From assembly GCA_021741645.1 (NCBI GenBank), contig JAIOXK010000009.1:1-44340 (forward strand): a stretch of DNA of 44,340 nt, written 5' to 3'. The notes below the pieces were generated by a model, which ran no database searches, had not been told where the DNA came from, and saw only the letters and a list, made by a program, of their open reading frames with translations. This document shows, piece after piece, positions 34,017-42,371 of this stretch (position 1 is the stretch's first letter; each line of letters starts with the position of its first letter). The stretch is from Candidatus Nanopelagicales bacterium. GTDB taxonomy: Bacteria; Actinomycetota; Actinomycetes; S36-B12. The position numbers were made by a program, and so were the translations under genes.

Positions 34017-34939
34017 GATGCCCTCCTTCGACGCTGCTTACGGTAGCGATCCGCCTGGTCAAGCATGCCGCGCCACGTCGCCTGGAAGTGATGATGGCGA
34101 GTCCAGGCGTCCGCTCGACTGTCATGCTCCACAGGAACCTCCGCCATGGGCAGCCTGATGGACTCCACTGGCTGGAGCTCCTGCCGATCGACCGTGGTGT
34201 GGGTCGCCTGCTCGTTGAACCCGATGTTCTCAATCAGATTGACGTTGCTCGTGGCTGTCCACGCGTCCTCGGCCATCGCGGCGAGCACGAGCTGGCCGTC
34301 CCAGGTGTCGACCTCCTTGCGCGCGAGCAGCTCGAAGGTGCTCGTCCAGTACACGGTGCTGGGGATCGAATGCCCGACTCGCGACCAAAGCGTCTTCACG
34401 GGAAGCACCTCGCGCCAACCGACGATATCGAGGCGGTGCTTGGCCCATGACCTCCGCCACGTTGCCCAGCCCCAGATGTGCGGAACCTGGCTGAATCGAT
34501 ACGGAAGTTCCGGGTGCCTCTGGTGCTCTGCCGGCACAAAGTTGCATCCGCTGATCGCGAAGACCCGCTCGTCATTCTCGTATCGCTCCAGGAGCTCCTC
34601 GCAGTAGGGGAAGAAGGACGGATCCGGAATGATGTCGTCCTCAAGGATCACGCCTCTGTCCACGTTGTCGAAGAACCATGAGATCGCGGTGCTCACACCG
34701 AGGCCGCAGCCAAGGTTGGCGTTCTGAAAATTGGTCTGCACGTCGCAGGACCAGTCCACGGTGGTCGCGAGATCACGACACGCCTGGACACGCTCGAGCT
34801 CACCCCCCTTGTGGGGTCGAGGGCCGTCCACGGCGATGAACAACTGGGTCGGCTGCACCTCGCGCAATCGGTCCATGAGCACCGAAAGGTGGTCAGGGCG
34901 GTTGAACGCGATGACCAGAACGGGTTCAGCGAACGTCAC
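34013..34939 (-). CDS. Nucleotide-diphospho-sugar glycosyltransferase (GNT-I-like)
   Basis: The 308-residue GT-A protein starts with GTG inside the end of the DUF2304 gene. [39 protein letters not shown] and [15 protein letters not shown] (the EDD metal motif) match hemolytic-type/GNT-I-like bacterial glycosyltransferases, and [12 protein letters not shown] is a conserved C-terminal element of that group. It is a likely cytoplasmic enzyme of the same - strand operon. Sugar specificity is unknown. Confidence 0.8.
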
Positions 34940-35282
34940 GATCGTCTTTCAGGGTCTTGATCTCAGAGTCGAGCAGTGCGACCTCTTCCGCGAGCCGCCT
35001 GATGCGGGCTTCGTGCCGACTGAGCTCGTAGCTCAACTGCACCGCCACCAGAATCAACAGGACGATCGTGACGAAGAAGAGCAGGTTCGATGGCGTCTCG
35101 ATCCGGAGCACGTCGGTGACCCAGCGAAGCAGCCTCGGGAAGACCGCCAGCACCAGCGCGGCGCCACTGACGGCCAGCCACAGGACCGCGTATTTCTCCT
35201 GCAGCGACCCGCGACGCAGCATCCAGAACACGAACACGAAGGTGAGGAGCGAGGCGACGACTCCAAGGATCTGCGCGGTCAT
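34926..35282 (-). CDS. DUF2304 small membrane protein
   Basis: The 118-residue protein has three hydrophobic stretches, the RRGSLQEKYAVLWL signature of DUF2304 near residue 24, and a charged C-terminal tail likely to form a coiled coil (SRHEARIRRLAEEVALLDSE). DUF2304 genes sit next to DPM1-type GT2 genes in many glycan loci and may help or anchor that enzyme; the same pairing occurs here with an ATGA overlap. Confidence 0.88.
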   Translation of the reverse strand: MTAQILGVVASLLTFVFVFWMLRRGSLQEKYAVLWLAVSGAALVLAVFPRLLRWVTDVLRIETPSNLLFFVTIVLLILVAVQLSYELSRHEARIRRLAEEVALLDSEIKTLKDDRDVR

Positions 35283-36031
35283 GCGGCATCACTCCTGGGC
35301 GTGGACTTTCCCTTGAGTCCGGTGGCAAGGATGGCCAGACTCGCTCGACCAAGGTAGAGCGCAGACCACAGGGCGTTCTTGCTGGGGCGTCCGTGTTGGC
35401 GGAAGTACATCGTGACCGGGACCTCATGAATGACCAGTCCGCGCCTGATCGCGATCGCCAGTGAGCCGACGGTATCGCCGAGGTACTCCGCCGGGTAGTC
35501 CGTCGCGAAGAGATCAATGGCTCGCGGGCCCGCGGAGCGAAAGCCACTCGTGGGATCCGAGATCGGGCCGCGATTCATTCGGCTGAGGGACTTGCTGAGG
35601 AGCACCATCGCCCATCGCCGGGGACCGCCAACGAAGTACATCGAGTCCGGATGGAATCGGGTGCCGACCACGACGTCCGCCTCCGCGAGGCCGTCGAGAA
35701 CCCGATCGAGATCCGCCGGATCATGCTGGCCATCGGCGTCCACTTGCACCAGTGCCTCATAGTCGTTGCGCTTGGCGTAGAGGAAGGCCGTGCGCATGGC
35801 ACCCCCAACACCGACATTGAAGGGGAGCGAGACAACCGTGGCACCCGCTGCCTGCGCCAAGGCAGCGGTGTCGTCCGTGGACCCGTCGTTCACGACCAAG
35901 ATGTGCGCGTCCGGACGGTGCTCTCGGACAGTGGCGATGACCGCGGCGATTGAACCCCGCTCGTTCCACGCGGGTATCGCGACGAGAGTACGCGCGGGCC
36001 GACGGCCGCTCTCGCGAGTCTCCTCAGTCAC
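35279..36031 (-). CDS. GT2 polyprenyl-phosphate glycosyltransferase (DPM1-like)
   Basis: The 250-residue protein reads VAIPAWNERGSIAAVIATV, ILVVNDGSTDDTA, NVGVGGAMRTAF, LVQVDADGQHDPADL (DxD with QHDP) and SDPTSGFRS, the set typical of dolichol/undecaprenyl-phosphate glycosyltransferases. It would load a sugar on the lipid carrier for the GT-C membrane proteins nearby. No membrane anchor is present; DUF2304 downstream may provide it. GTG 36031 lies 6 bases behind TAGACT (36043-36038), so this five-gene operon probably has a leaderless first message. Confidence 0.9.
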   Translation of the reverse strand: MTEETRESGRRPARTLVAIPAWNERGSIAAVIATVREHRPDAHILVVNDGSTDDTAALAQAAGATVVSLPFNVGVGGAMRTAFLYAKRNDYEALVQVDADGQHDPADLDRVLDGLAEADVVVGTRFHPDSMYFVGGPRRWAMVLLSKSLSRMNRGPISDPTSGFRSAGPRAIDLFATDYPAEYLGDTVGSLAIAIRRGLVIHEVPVTMYFRQHGRPSKNALWSALYLGRASLAILATGLKGKSTPRSDAA

Positions 36032-36037
36032 CTCGAC

Positions 36038-36043
36038 AGTCTA
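36038..36043 (-). promoter_or_regulatory. Leaderless -10 box TAGACT before GT2 operon
   Basis: TAGACT ends 6 bases before GTG 36031, matching the spacing seen at several other starts in this window. Confidence 0.45.
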
Positions 36044-36111
36044 CTGACAGCCACGGCGGCGATCCGGGACGTCAAGTAGGGTCACGCGCACCCCCTCTCA
36101 GAGGAGAATCC

Positions 36112-36786
36112 ATGAGACATCTGTCTCGCGGCCTTGTCGCGCTCGCGATTGCCGCCATGGCAGCCATCGGCGCCGTCCCCGCACAGGCCGTGCCTGGCAC
36201 CACGACCGAGCTCCTCGTGCCGAACCTCGTCCAATCGGGGGTTCCGACAACACTTCTGGCCGACGTGACGCAGGATGCCTCGCTCGGCGCTCCCACTGGG
36301 ACCGTCACCTTCTGGACCGGCTACGGCACCTCACTGGGCACCGCGTCTCTCGTGGCCACGGGAAACGGCTCGGCGCGCGCGTCACTGGCCTGGACACCTC
36401 CACCTGAGCCCACCGTCCCCTTGATTGCCCGCTACACCCCCACGGGCGCCACTGCCGTGGCCGCCACCAGTGCCTACGCTCGACCGGGCATCACCAGCGC
36501 GCCCGTGCCGGTGGCGCTTCGCTTCACCCAGACGCTTCGTGAGGGGCCGATCACGCTCGAGGCCGTGCTCGGTAACGGCTTCGGTGCCGGTTCGGTCACC
36601 TTCTTCGTGGATGGCCGTGGCTGGACGGGCTCGGTGCCCACGGTCGATGGTGTGGCCTCGCTGGTGTGGGACGCGACACCAGGCGTGCACACGATCCTCG
36701 TGCAGTACAGCAGCAGTGCGAAGAACACAGCCGGATTCTCGGTTTCGTCGGGCTCCTCAACGCAGTCGGTGGAGGTACTGCCCTAA
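36112..36786 (+). CDS. Secreted protein with two Ig-like (Big_3_5-type) repeats
   Basis: The 224-residue protein has a Sec signal peptide (hydrophobic core ALAIAAMAAIGA, probable cleavage after VPAQA, residue 26) and then two tandem beta-sandwich units of about 90 residues with the marks of bacterial Ig-like domain 3: TTTELLV, PTGTVTFWTGYGTSLGTASLV and later AGSVTFFVDGRGW. There is no LPXTG, lipobox or membrane anchor, so it is predicted to be released or held by the wall polymer. GAGGAG lies 5 bases before ATG 36112, with TAGGGT (36077-36082) as likely -10. It is a lone + gene amid glycosyltransferases. Confidence 0.8.
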   Translation: MRHLSRGLVALAIAAMAAIGAVPAQAVPGTTTELLVPNLVQSGVPTTLLADVTQDASLGAPTGTVTFWTGYGTSLGTASLVATGNGSARASLAWTPPPEPTVPLIARYTPTGATAVAATSAYARPGITSAPVPVALRFTQTLREGPITLEAVLGNGFGAGSVTFFVDGRGWTGSVPTVDGVASLVWDATPGVHTILVQYSSSAKNTAGFSVSSGSSTQSVEVLP

Positions 36787-36794
36787 CGGCTGAG

Positions 36795-37937
36795 TCAGTC
36801 GGCGAAGGCCTCAACCACGCCTTTGGCAAATGCTGACCAGGTGGGCACGGATTCGGGATCGAGTTCTGCACGCAGCTGAGACAGCGCCTCCGGCGCCGAC
36901 CAACGCTGGAATGCCTGCGCCATCCCTTCATGGCTCATGGCATCCATGCGCTCGGCGCCCCGGCCCTGCATGAGCTCAGCCGCCGGCTGCATCCCGTCGT
37001 AGAGGACGGGCGTGCCAAGTCGGATGGCCTCGAGCACCGGGATGCCGTAACCCTCGACACCGATGGACAGGAAGGCCGAGGATCGGTGCATCAGATCCTC
37101 CACCTCGGCATCACTGGCACCCTCGATCCAGCGCACGCCGCCCTTCTCGACCTCGTCTCGAATCGCTCGGTTGATCCCCTCGTCAGAGTGGGAGTGGCCC
37201 CCGACGAAGAGGAGCTCGGCATCGAGGTTCCCCGCCTCGCGGGCGGCACGGAACGCCTGCGCGATCTCCACCGGTCGCTTGCGTGCCTCAAGGGTGCCCA
37301 AGCGCATGAACAGCGGGTGATCGGGCGGCTCTGGCGCACGGATCGGCACGTGGTCGCCGCCCGGATGGGTAACGGAGATCGGCAGCGCCGGATCTCTCCT
37401 GAGGTCTCGCATGATGGCGTCCTTGGCGGCAGCGCTGATGCAGACGACCGAGCGTGACGTCGCGAGCAGTCGGAAGTACTCACTCGCCCATGGCGCCACG
37501 CCGGGGCGGAATCGATAGTTCGCGGGCTCGGACATCGGGAGGGTGTCGTAGCCGATCATGACCGTCGGCACCCGCTCGGCGAAGTCCTCGAACCTGCGCA
37601 GCACGGTGGGCAGGTAGGACACTTCACCGAGCAGCCAGGCGTCGAAGACCTCGTTGAGTTCGTCGTCAGTCAGCGTTGCGGGATCGAACTCGGCGATCCT
37701 GGCGAGGACGGGCTCGCGCAGGTCGTGCTCGCCGCCGCGCGGCAGGAAGGGAGTCGTGAGGAGGTCTGCCGCCTGCTCTCGGGTCAGCAGGGCGTGGCCG
37801 CCCGCCCAAGGCACCACAAACTCGGCCGTCATCTCGCCAGCGGGCCACTCCTTCGCCAGGTACTGCAGCACTCGCTGAATCCCCGACCCGTGCGGATCGG
37901 TGACGAACTGCTCGAGGTCGATGCCGACGTGCGTCAT
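36795..37937 (-). CDS. Glycosyltransferase family 4
   Basis: This 380-residue GT-B enzyme has GIDLEQFVTDPHGSGIQRVLQYL at the N-terminus, VMIGYDTLPM, VVCISAAAKDAIMRDL, LFMRLGTLEARKRPVEIAQAF, AFLSIGVEGYGIPVLEAIRLGTPVLY (EX7E-type donor site) and a C-terminal helix. The start ATG overlaps the AAA ATPase stop as ATGA, so its translation is coupled to the ATPase and it shares that gene's promoter. Confidence 0.88.
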   Translation of the reverse strand: MTHVGIDLEQFVTDPHGSGIQRVLQYLAKEWPAGEMTAEFVVPWAGGHALLTREQAADLLTTPFLPRGGEHDLREPVLARIAEFDPATLTDDELNEVFDAWLLGEVSYLPTVLRRFEDFAERVPTVMIGYDTLPMSEPANYRFRPGVAPWASEYFRLLATSRSVVCISAAAKDAIMRDLRRDPALPISVTHPGGDHVPIRAPEPPDHPLFMRLGTLEARKRPVEIAQAFRAAREAGNLDAELLFVGGHSHSDEGINRAIRDEVEKGGVRWIEGASDAEVEDLMHRSSAFLSIGVEGYGIPVLEAIRLGTPVLYDGMQPAAELMQGRGAERMDAMSHEGMAQAFQRWSAPEALSQLRAELDPESVPTWSAFAKGVVEAFAD

Positions 37938-39163
37938 TGCGCACCCCTTGGGGGCTTCCTGGTTGATCTTGAGGTCGGGACAGGAAGGTCGGGCATGGTG
38001 CGAATCATGAACTGATCGAAATGAGGAACGGTGAAGGCCGCGTAGCCATGCTCAGGGGTGTACAGCAGGCCCATGCCAATGAGTTCGGCGCGCGTCGGCG
38101 CCACCTGAGGTGACGTGCGCCCCAGTACACGTGCGACATCTGCAGCCTTTTGAGGTTCACTGCCGAGGCTGGCCATTGCTCGCAAGTAGGCCTTCTGCGC
38201 ACCCGTTGTCCGGTCGAGCCGGACCCGGAAGAAGGACGAGTCAAGTTTGGACTCATAGATGTCGAGGGCTTGCTCAACGTCATCACGTGTCACAGGGGAG
38301 GCGTCTGTACTTCGCCAGATTGCGTAGCCGAGCTCCTGAATGAAGTACGGGTATCCGCCGGTGATCTCCCGGGCCCGAGCGAGGGCCTTGGCACTGAAAT
38401 CGACCCCCTCGGCCCGAGCGGGCGCGGCCAGCGCCTCATCGGCATCGTCGCCGTCTAGGACGCCGATCACCGGAAACCGCAGTAGCCGTTCAGCGTAGGA
38501 CTTCGCGTCACCAGCCAGTTCGGCGATCTGCGGCAGGCCCGCGCCGACCATGGTTACCGGCAACTTGCGCTGCACCAAGCGATGAAGGGCCCCAATGACC
38601 GCTTCAAGTTGCGCCGAGCTGAGGAACTGGACCTCGTCGAGCAGCAGAACGACTCCACTGTCGACGCTTGCAGCTGCCTCACCTACGGCAATCAGCAGGT
38701 CAGTGAGATCGAGGCTGAGGTCGCCGTGGTCTGCGTAGCCCTCCGCATGCTCGCTCTGCGTCGAGACCGAGATGGAGCCGTCCGGCTGGAGTCCCAGGGT
38801 GAATGACTGCAGGACTGCAGACGCGAACCGGAGCCGCTCTCCCCATCGTGCTCGAGGACTCAGTTCGAAGAGCGCAGAACGCAGGCCTGCCGCCAGTTCA
38901 CGTCGGAACCCGGCGTCGTCATGCTTGCTGACCTCGAGTTCGACGACGACCCACCCGGCGCCGAGCGCGAGGGAGCGGAACTTCCCGAGCACGACTGTCT
39001 TGCCGACGCCACGAAGTCCGGTGATCACCATCGACTGATCGGTGCGGCCCGACCGCAGACGCCTGAGGAGGATGTCGAACGAATCGAACAGGTCGTCACG
39101 ACCGGTGATGACCTCTGGTTCGGCCCCTGCATTGGGGGTGTAGGGGTTGCGGACGGGGTCCAT
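37934..39163 (-). CDS. AAA (archaeal-ATPase-like/AAA_16) ATPase with C-terminal winged helix
   Basis: This 409-residue protein has VITGRDDLFDSFDILLRRL, Walker A GLRGVGKT (49-56), Walker B LLLDE (173-177), a VGAGLPQI region and a GGYPYFIQELGY lid segment, all typical of STAND-like AAA_16 ATPases. About residues 325-390 (AYLRAMASLGSEPQKAADVARVLG through HGYAAFTVPHFDQFM) look like a winged helix, which suggests DNA or protein binding. No nuclease or effector domain is seen. It probably starts from a leaderless message (TAAGAT 6 bases before the ATG) whose -10 overlaps the nested palindrome upstream. The function is unknown; a regulator or defence role is possible. Confidence 0.85.
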   Translation of the reverse strand: MDPVRNPYTPNAGAEPEVITGRDDLFDSFDILLRRLRSGRTDQSMVITGLRGVGKTVVLGKFRSLALGAGWVVVELEVSKHDDAGFRRELAAGLRSALFELSPRARWGERLRFASAVLQSFTLGLQPDGSISVSTQSEHAEGYADHGDLSLDLTDLLIAVGEAAASVDSGVVLLLDEVQFLSSAQLEAVIGALHRLVQRKLPVTMVGAGLPQIAELAGDAKSYAERLLRFPVIGVLDGDDADEALAAPARAEGVDFSAKALARAREITGGYPYFIQELGYAIWRSTDASPVTRDDVEQALDIYESKLDSSFFRVRLDRTTGAQKAYLRAMASLGSEPQKAADVARVLGRTSPQVAPTRAELIGMGLLYTPEHGYAAFTVPHFDQFMIRTMPDLPVPTSRSTRKPPRGAQ

Positions 39164-39175
39164 GACTTGATCTTA
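39164..39175 (-). promoter_or_regulatory. -10 box TAAGAT of ATPase operon
   Basis: TAAGAT (39175-39170) with a 6-base spacer to ATG 39163. Its first three bases are the last three of the palindrome arm, so a protein bound there would block RNA polymerase. Confidence 0.5.
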
Positions 39176-39227
39176 GGGGTGTTAGGTGACTTTAGCGATT
39201 CTTCCTAAAGTTAGCTAACACCCCTAA
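39173..39227. repeat. Nested inverted repeat upstream of AAA ATPase (candidate operator)
   Basis: The outer arms TTAGGGGTGTTAG (39173-39185) and CTAACACCCCTAA (39215-39227) are perfect 13-bp complements. Inside, ACTTTAG (39189-39195) and CTAAAGT (39205-39211) are a second perfect 7-bp pair with a 9-base loop. GTTAGCTAAC (39210-39219) is also a perfect palindrome. The segment is AT-richer than its surroundings. It fills the gap between the 939-residue GT gene and the ATPase. There is no U-tract after it on -, which argues against a standard terminator. Confidence 0.88.
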
Positions 39228-39232
39228 ACTCG

Positions 39233-42052
39233 TTATCGAGTCTGACCTTGGAGCACTCCGAGGAGTTGCTCGGCGTAGCGCTGAGGCGACTTCTGCTCCA
39301 GATACTCACGGCGCATCGCCTCGCGCTCCTCGAGTGATCGCGGATGCGCGAGGGCCGTCTCGATGGCCTCGGCCACCATCACGGGGCTGACATCGTCGGG
39401 GAGTCGGTCGATGAAGTCCGGGGTGTCCACATCGATCGCCAGGCCCCGATTGGCGATGGCTGGCGTGCCATATGCGGCCATGTCACTCAAGGGGCCGCTG
39501 ACGCCCAGAAGCGGGCTGACGCGCAGCTGGATGCCGAGGTCGACGCCGAGCAGGTAGTCGCGGAAGGTGCTCTCGGGGGCGTAGCCGGTGATGGTGAAGC
39601 CGGTGAGACCAGCCTTCTCGGCCCGCTCGGTGAGTTCAGCTTCGAGGGCCGGTGATGCCGACCCGACGAGATGCAGGTGCACCTTGCGGCCCCACTGCTG
39701 CAGCCAGGCTGCGGATTCCACGACGGTGTCGGTGAGCTTGGTGCGGGTGTCGATGTAGCCGAAGGACGCCAGGTGGATGACGGAGTCGTCCCAGATGCCC
39801 AGGTTGCGCCGCGCCTGGGCGCGCATCGGCTCGGTGAGCCGCTCCACGCTGGGCCGGCGGTAGTTGGCGAAGGGAAGCACCCCGACGGGGCGGTGAGTCT
39901 GGGCGCTGATGGCCGGTGACGCGCAGGGCGAGTGGGTGATGAGCAGGCTGGCCCGCCGGGCGATCTCCCAGAAGCCGGCGTTCTCGAGCAGGCGCATGTC
40001 GTTGACCTGCTCGTCGAGATCCGGGTCAAGGGTGCGTCGGCCACTGCCGCGCAGCATCAACTCCTGCGCGCCCCCGGCACCGCGCAGTGCCATGTAGTAC
40101 TCGATCATCCGCGTGTCATGGCTCAGGGCCACGGTGTCGATTCGATCGAGCAGATCCAGGTGCGGCAGATGGAAGTGGCTGTTGCCCAGGACGGTGAGGA
40201 ATACGTCATGGTCGTCGGCATGGGCCGGCGCGTCGCCCACAGGCCTGCTGGGGATCTCCTCGTCGACTCTCGCGTCGGAGGTCGTGTAAACGGTGACGTC
40301 CGCGATCTCAGCCAGCGCGCTGATCGTCGCGACCGAGTAGTCCGCGACGCCGGACTTCTGCGGTGACCAGGGGGTCGCCACTCCCACGCGCAGTCTGCGT
40401 TCCCCGACATCGATGGTCGCCGGGGGAGGAACTGGAAGATCGTTGGTACTGATGGACTTTGCATGCTTGGTGACGGACTCGGTGACGACCTGCTCCAAGG
40501 GCAGATGCTCGTGCTGGGCGAGCCGTTGCCACTGCTGCTGGGCGGTGTCAGCCTTGTCGCGGTGCTTGCGCACCGCGCGGTCGATGTCGGTCGGCGACGT
40601 CGGGTCGACAAGGAAGGGGCCGGTGCCGATGAGCTCCCGGTGCGAGGGGATGTCAGAGGCGACGATCGGCGCGCCGGCGAGGGCCGCCTCGATGACGGGA
40701 AGGGAGAGCCCTTCATCGAAGGAGGGCACGACCACCAGACTCGCGCTGGCCAGCAGGTCAGCCATCTCCTCGTCAGGTATGCGGTCGAGAGTCGTCGCCT
40801 CACCCGGGCGCATCATCGCTGCGATGGACCAGTGATGGACCCGGACACCCTGCCCAGCCATGCCGAGGACGACGACGTCGCGGGTGGCATCCGCCGAGGT
40901 CGCAGCACCGATACCGGCCAGGCCGCCGAAGGTGTTCTTGCGGGCATCGTCACCGGTCATCAGCACGATCGGGCCGGTGCTGCGATGGGTCGCCGCTGGT
41001 GGCTGGGCATCCTCGGGCAGCACAGCACCGGGCCACGCCACCGTGGCATCGATCTCCCGGCCCAGGATGCGTTCGGTCTCGTCCTTCACCATGTGCGAGA
41101 TGCAGATGAACTCGTCATAGCAGCGCAGGGCATCGAGACCTGCTGCGTACTCCACTCGAGCCGCAACGTGCGGCACGTAGACATCAGGCAGGTGCATCGG
41201 GATGTAGTCGAAGACGATGGCGGCCTTGTGCGCACCGGACGACAGGACGGGGATGAGCGGCTCGGGTGAGGCCGTCATCGGCGAGGGCTCGAGCAGGTAG
41301 GCGTACTGCTCGGTGATGCGGGTGATCTGCCTGCAGGCACCTGAGATCTGCTCAGGTAGATCGGGCAGTGCGCGATCGACGAGGAGGTCGACTCTTTCGT
41401 CGCCGCCAGCTTCTCGCAGCGCGATCACGGCCGCGCTGGCGAAACGGCCGATGCCTCGGGTGCCGAAGGCCGCAGACTGGAGGCTGCGGGCGTCGATGAG
41501 GATCCGGTCACCAGTGGGGGCTGTGCTGGGGCCCTGCTCGCGCGCGCGGGCCAGTCCGCTCAGGGCGAGTCTCGCGGCGAGGGCCCTTCTTGCGCGTCCG
41601 AGTTCGTCCCCCTGGCCGTCCATGCGGCGGTCGAGCATGGCGTCGTCGTCGTAGGTGCCCGAGGCCAGCCACGCAGTGACGTCTGCGGCTGCCCGATCGT
41701 CGAGAGGCTCCCAGCCCAGCCCCGCGGAGGGGACGTCGGGCAGGCCATCGGGGTTGATCCAGCCGATGGGCCTCGGCTCCGCCGCTCCGAGCAGTGGGGC
41801 GGGGGTGAGGTGGCCCATGTTGATCGTGACGTGCTGCAGGTGGCGGCGCCGGGTCAGGCGGCGCGACAGGGGTCCGGGCAGGTGCTGGAGGGCCTGCTTG
41901 GCCCGGAATCGGGCTACGAGGGCGGCCTTGCGGGGCAGCCCGATGGGCTCGGGCTCTGGCTCACGGGCCGCATCACGGGCGGCGTCACGGCGCTGGCGAG
42001 CCTGGTCGAGGACGGCTGACCTCGCCGTCGCACCCGCTGCCTCGTCCTGCAC
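39233..42052 (-). CDS. Two-domain GT4 glycosyltransferase (939 residues)
   Basis: This GTG-start protein joins two GT-B modules. After a charged N-terminal region (about 180 residues), the first reads ILIDARSLQSAAFGTRGIGRF, VFDYIPMHLPDVYV, FICISHMVKDETERIL, and LVVPSFDEGLSLPVIEAALAGAPIVASDIPSHRE. The second begins LRVGVATPWSPQKSGVADYS and ends VSPLLGVSGPLSDMAAYGTPAI. Tandem GT4 enzymes often add two sugars or polymerise a repeat; the second module lacks a clear E-x7-E, since SGPLSDMA stands there. TAGCCT lies 6 bases before GTG 42052, so the transcript is probably leaderless. Confidence 0.88.
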   Translation of the reverse strand: MQDEAAGATARSAVLDQARQRRDAARDAAREPEPEPIGLPRKAALVARFRAKQALQHLPGPLSRRLTRRRHLQHVTINMGHLTPAPLLGAAEPRPIGWINPDGLPDVPSAGLGWEPLDDRAAADVTAWLASGTYDDDAMLDRRMDGQGDELGRARRALAARLALSGLARAREQGPSTAPTGDRILIDARSLQSAAFGTRGIGRFASAAVIALREAGGDERVDLLVDRALPDLPEQISGACRQITRITEQYAYLLEPSPMTASPEPLIPVLSSGAHKAAIVFDYIPMHLPDVYVPHVAARVEYAAGLDALRCYDEFICISHMVKDETERILGREIDATVAWPGAVLPEDAQPPAATHRSTGPIVLMTGDDARKNTFGGLAGIGAATSADATRDVVVLGMAGQGVRVHHWSIAAMMRPGEATTLDRIPDEEMADLLASASLVVVPSFDEGLSLPVIEAALAGAPIVASDIPSHRELIGTGPFLVDPTSPTDIDRAVRKHRDKADTAQQQWQRLAQHEHLPLEQVVTESVTKHAKSISTNDLPVPPPATIDVGERRLRVGVATPWSPQKSGVADYSVATISALAEIADVTVYTTSDARVDEEIPSRPVGDAPAHADDHDVFLTVLGNSHFHLPHLDLLDRIDTVALSHDTRMIEYYMALRGAGGAQELMLRGSGRRTLDPDLDEQVNDMRLLENAGFWEIARRASLLITHSPCASPAISAQTHRPVGVLPFANYRRPSVERLTEPMRAQARRNLGIWDDSVIHLASFGYIDTRTKLTDTVVESAAWLQQWGRKVHLHLVGSASPALEAELTERAEKAGLTGFTITGYAPESTFRDYLLGVDLGIQLRVSPLLGVSGPLSDMAAYGTPAIANRGLAIDVDTPDFIDRLPDDVSPVMVAEAIETALAHPRSLEEREAMRREYLEQKSPQRYAEQLLGVLQGQTR

Positions 42053-42058
42053 CGTCCA

Positions 42059-42064
42059 AGGCTA
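42059..42064 (-). promoter_or_regulatory. Leaderless -10 box TAGCCT before double GT4 gene
   Basis: TAGCCT (42064-42059) ends 6 bases before GTG 42052, the same geometry as at the other leaderless-type starts. Confidence 0.4.
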
Positions 42065-42125
42065 GGGGCGAGCCCCATGTGACCAGAGGTGCGCCTCGCG
42101 ACAAGATTGGCCTTTAGACCCTCAG

Positions 42126-42136
42126 TATTCTATTCT
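42126..42136 (+). promoter_or_regulatory. Promoter of HigBA relic
   Basis: Two overlapping TATTCT boxes (42126-42131, 42131-42136) lie just before ATG 42140; TTGGCC (42107-42112) is 18 bases upstream of the second. Confidence 0.45.
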
Positions 42137-42139
42137 GGG

Positions 42140-42371
42140 ATGAAGCAATCATGGAATGTGGCGATCACTAGCGAGGTGTCAGCCTGGCTCACCAGCCTGC
42201 CGGACGACGCCTACGAGCGGGTCATGGCAGTGCGCTGGCGAACCTGAAGGCGTTGCGGTACTGCTCGTCGCGGGGGATGAACGCGGGCAGTGGTCTCGCT
42301 GGTACACGGAGGCCATTCCCGAGGCAGAGAGACGATTCACAGCATGGATGGAGCGGGAGGAACGGCCATGA
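42140..42371 (+). pseudogene. HigB/RelE-type toxin with internal deletion and frame change
   Basis: From ATG 42140 the first frame gives WNVAITSEVSAWLTSLPDDAYERVMA, a typical N-terminus of HigB-like phage-derived toxins, then stops within a few codons. A different + frame resumes as GVAVLLVAGDERGQWSRWYTEAIPEAERRF and on to a TGA at 42369-42371, the C-terminus of the same family. Together about 70 of the usual 110-120 residues are present; the middle, which carries the GRP/KELR RNA-contact region, is missing. The toxin is therefore almost certainly dead. The TGA overlaps the antitoxin ATG (ATGA), as in intact higBA pairs. Confidence 0.8.

Noticed and set aside
39173-39227. The nested palindrome as a rho-independent terminator of the 939-residue GT gene
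   Set aside because: On the - strand the stem is followed by GATCAAGTC without a U-tract, and its arm overlaps a promoter box; an operator fits better, though some termination cannot be excluded.
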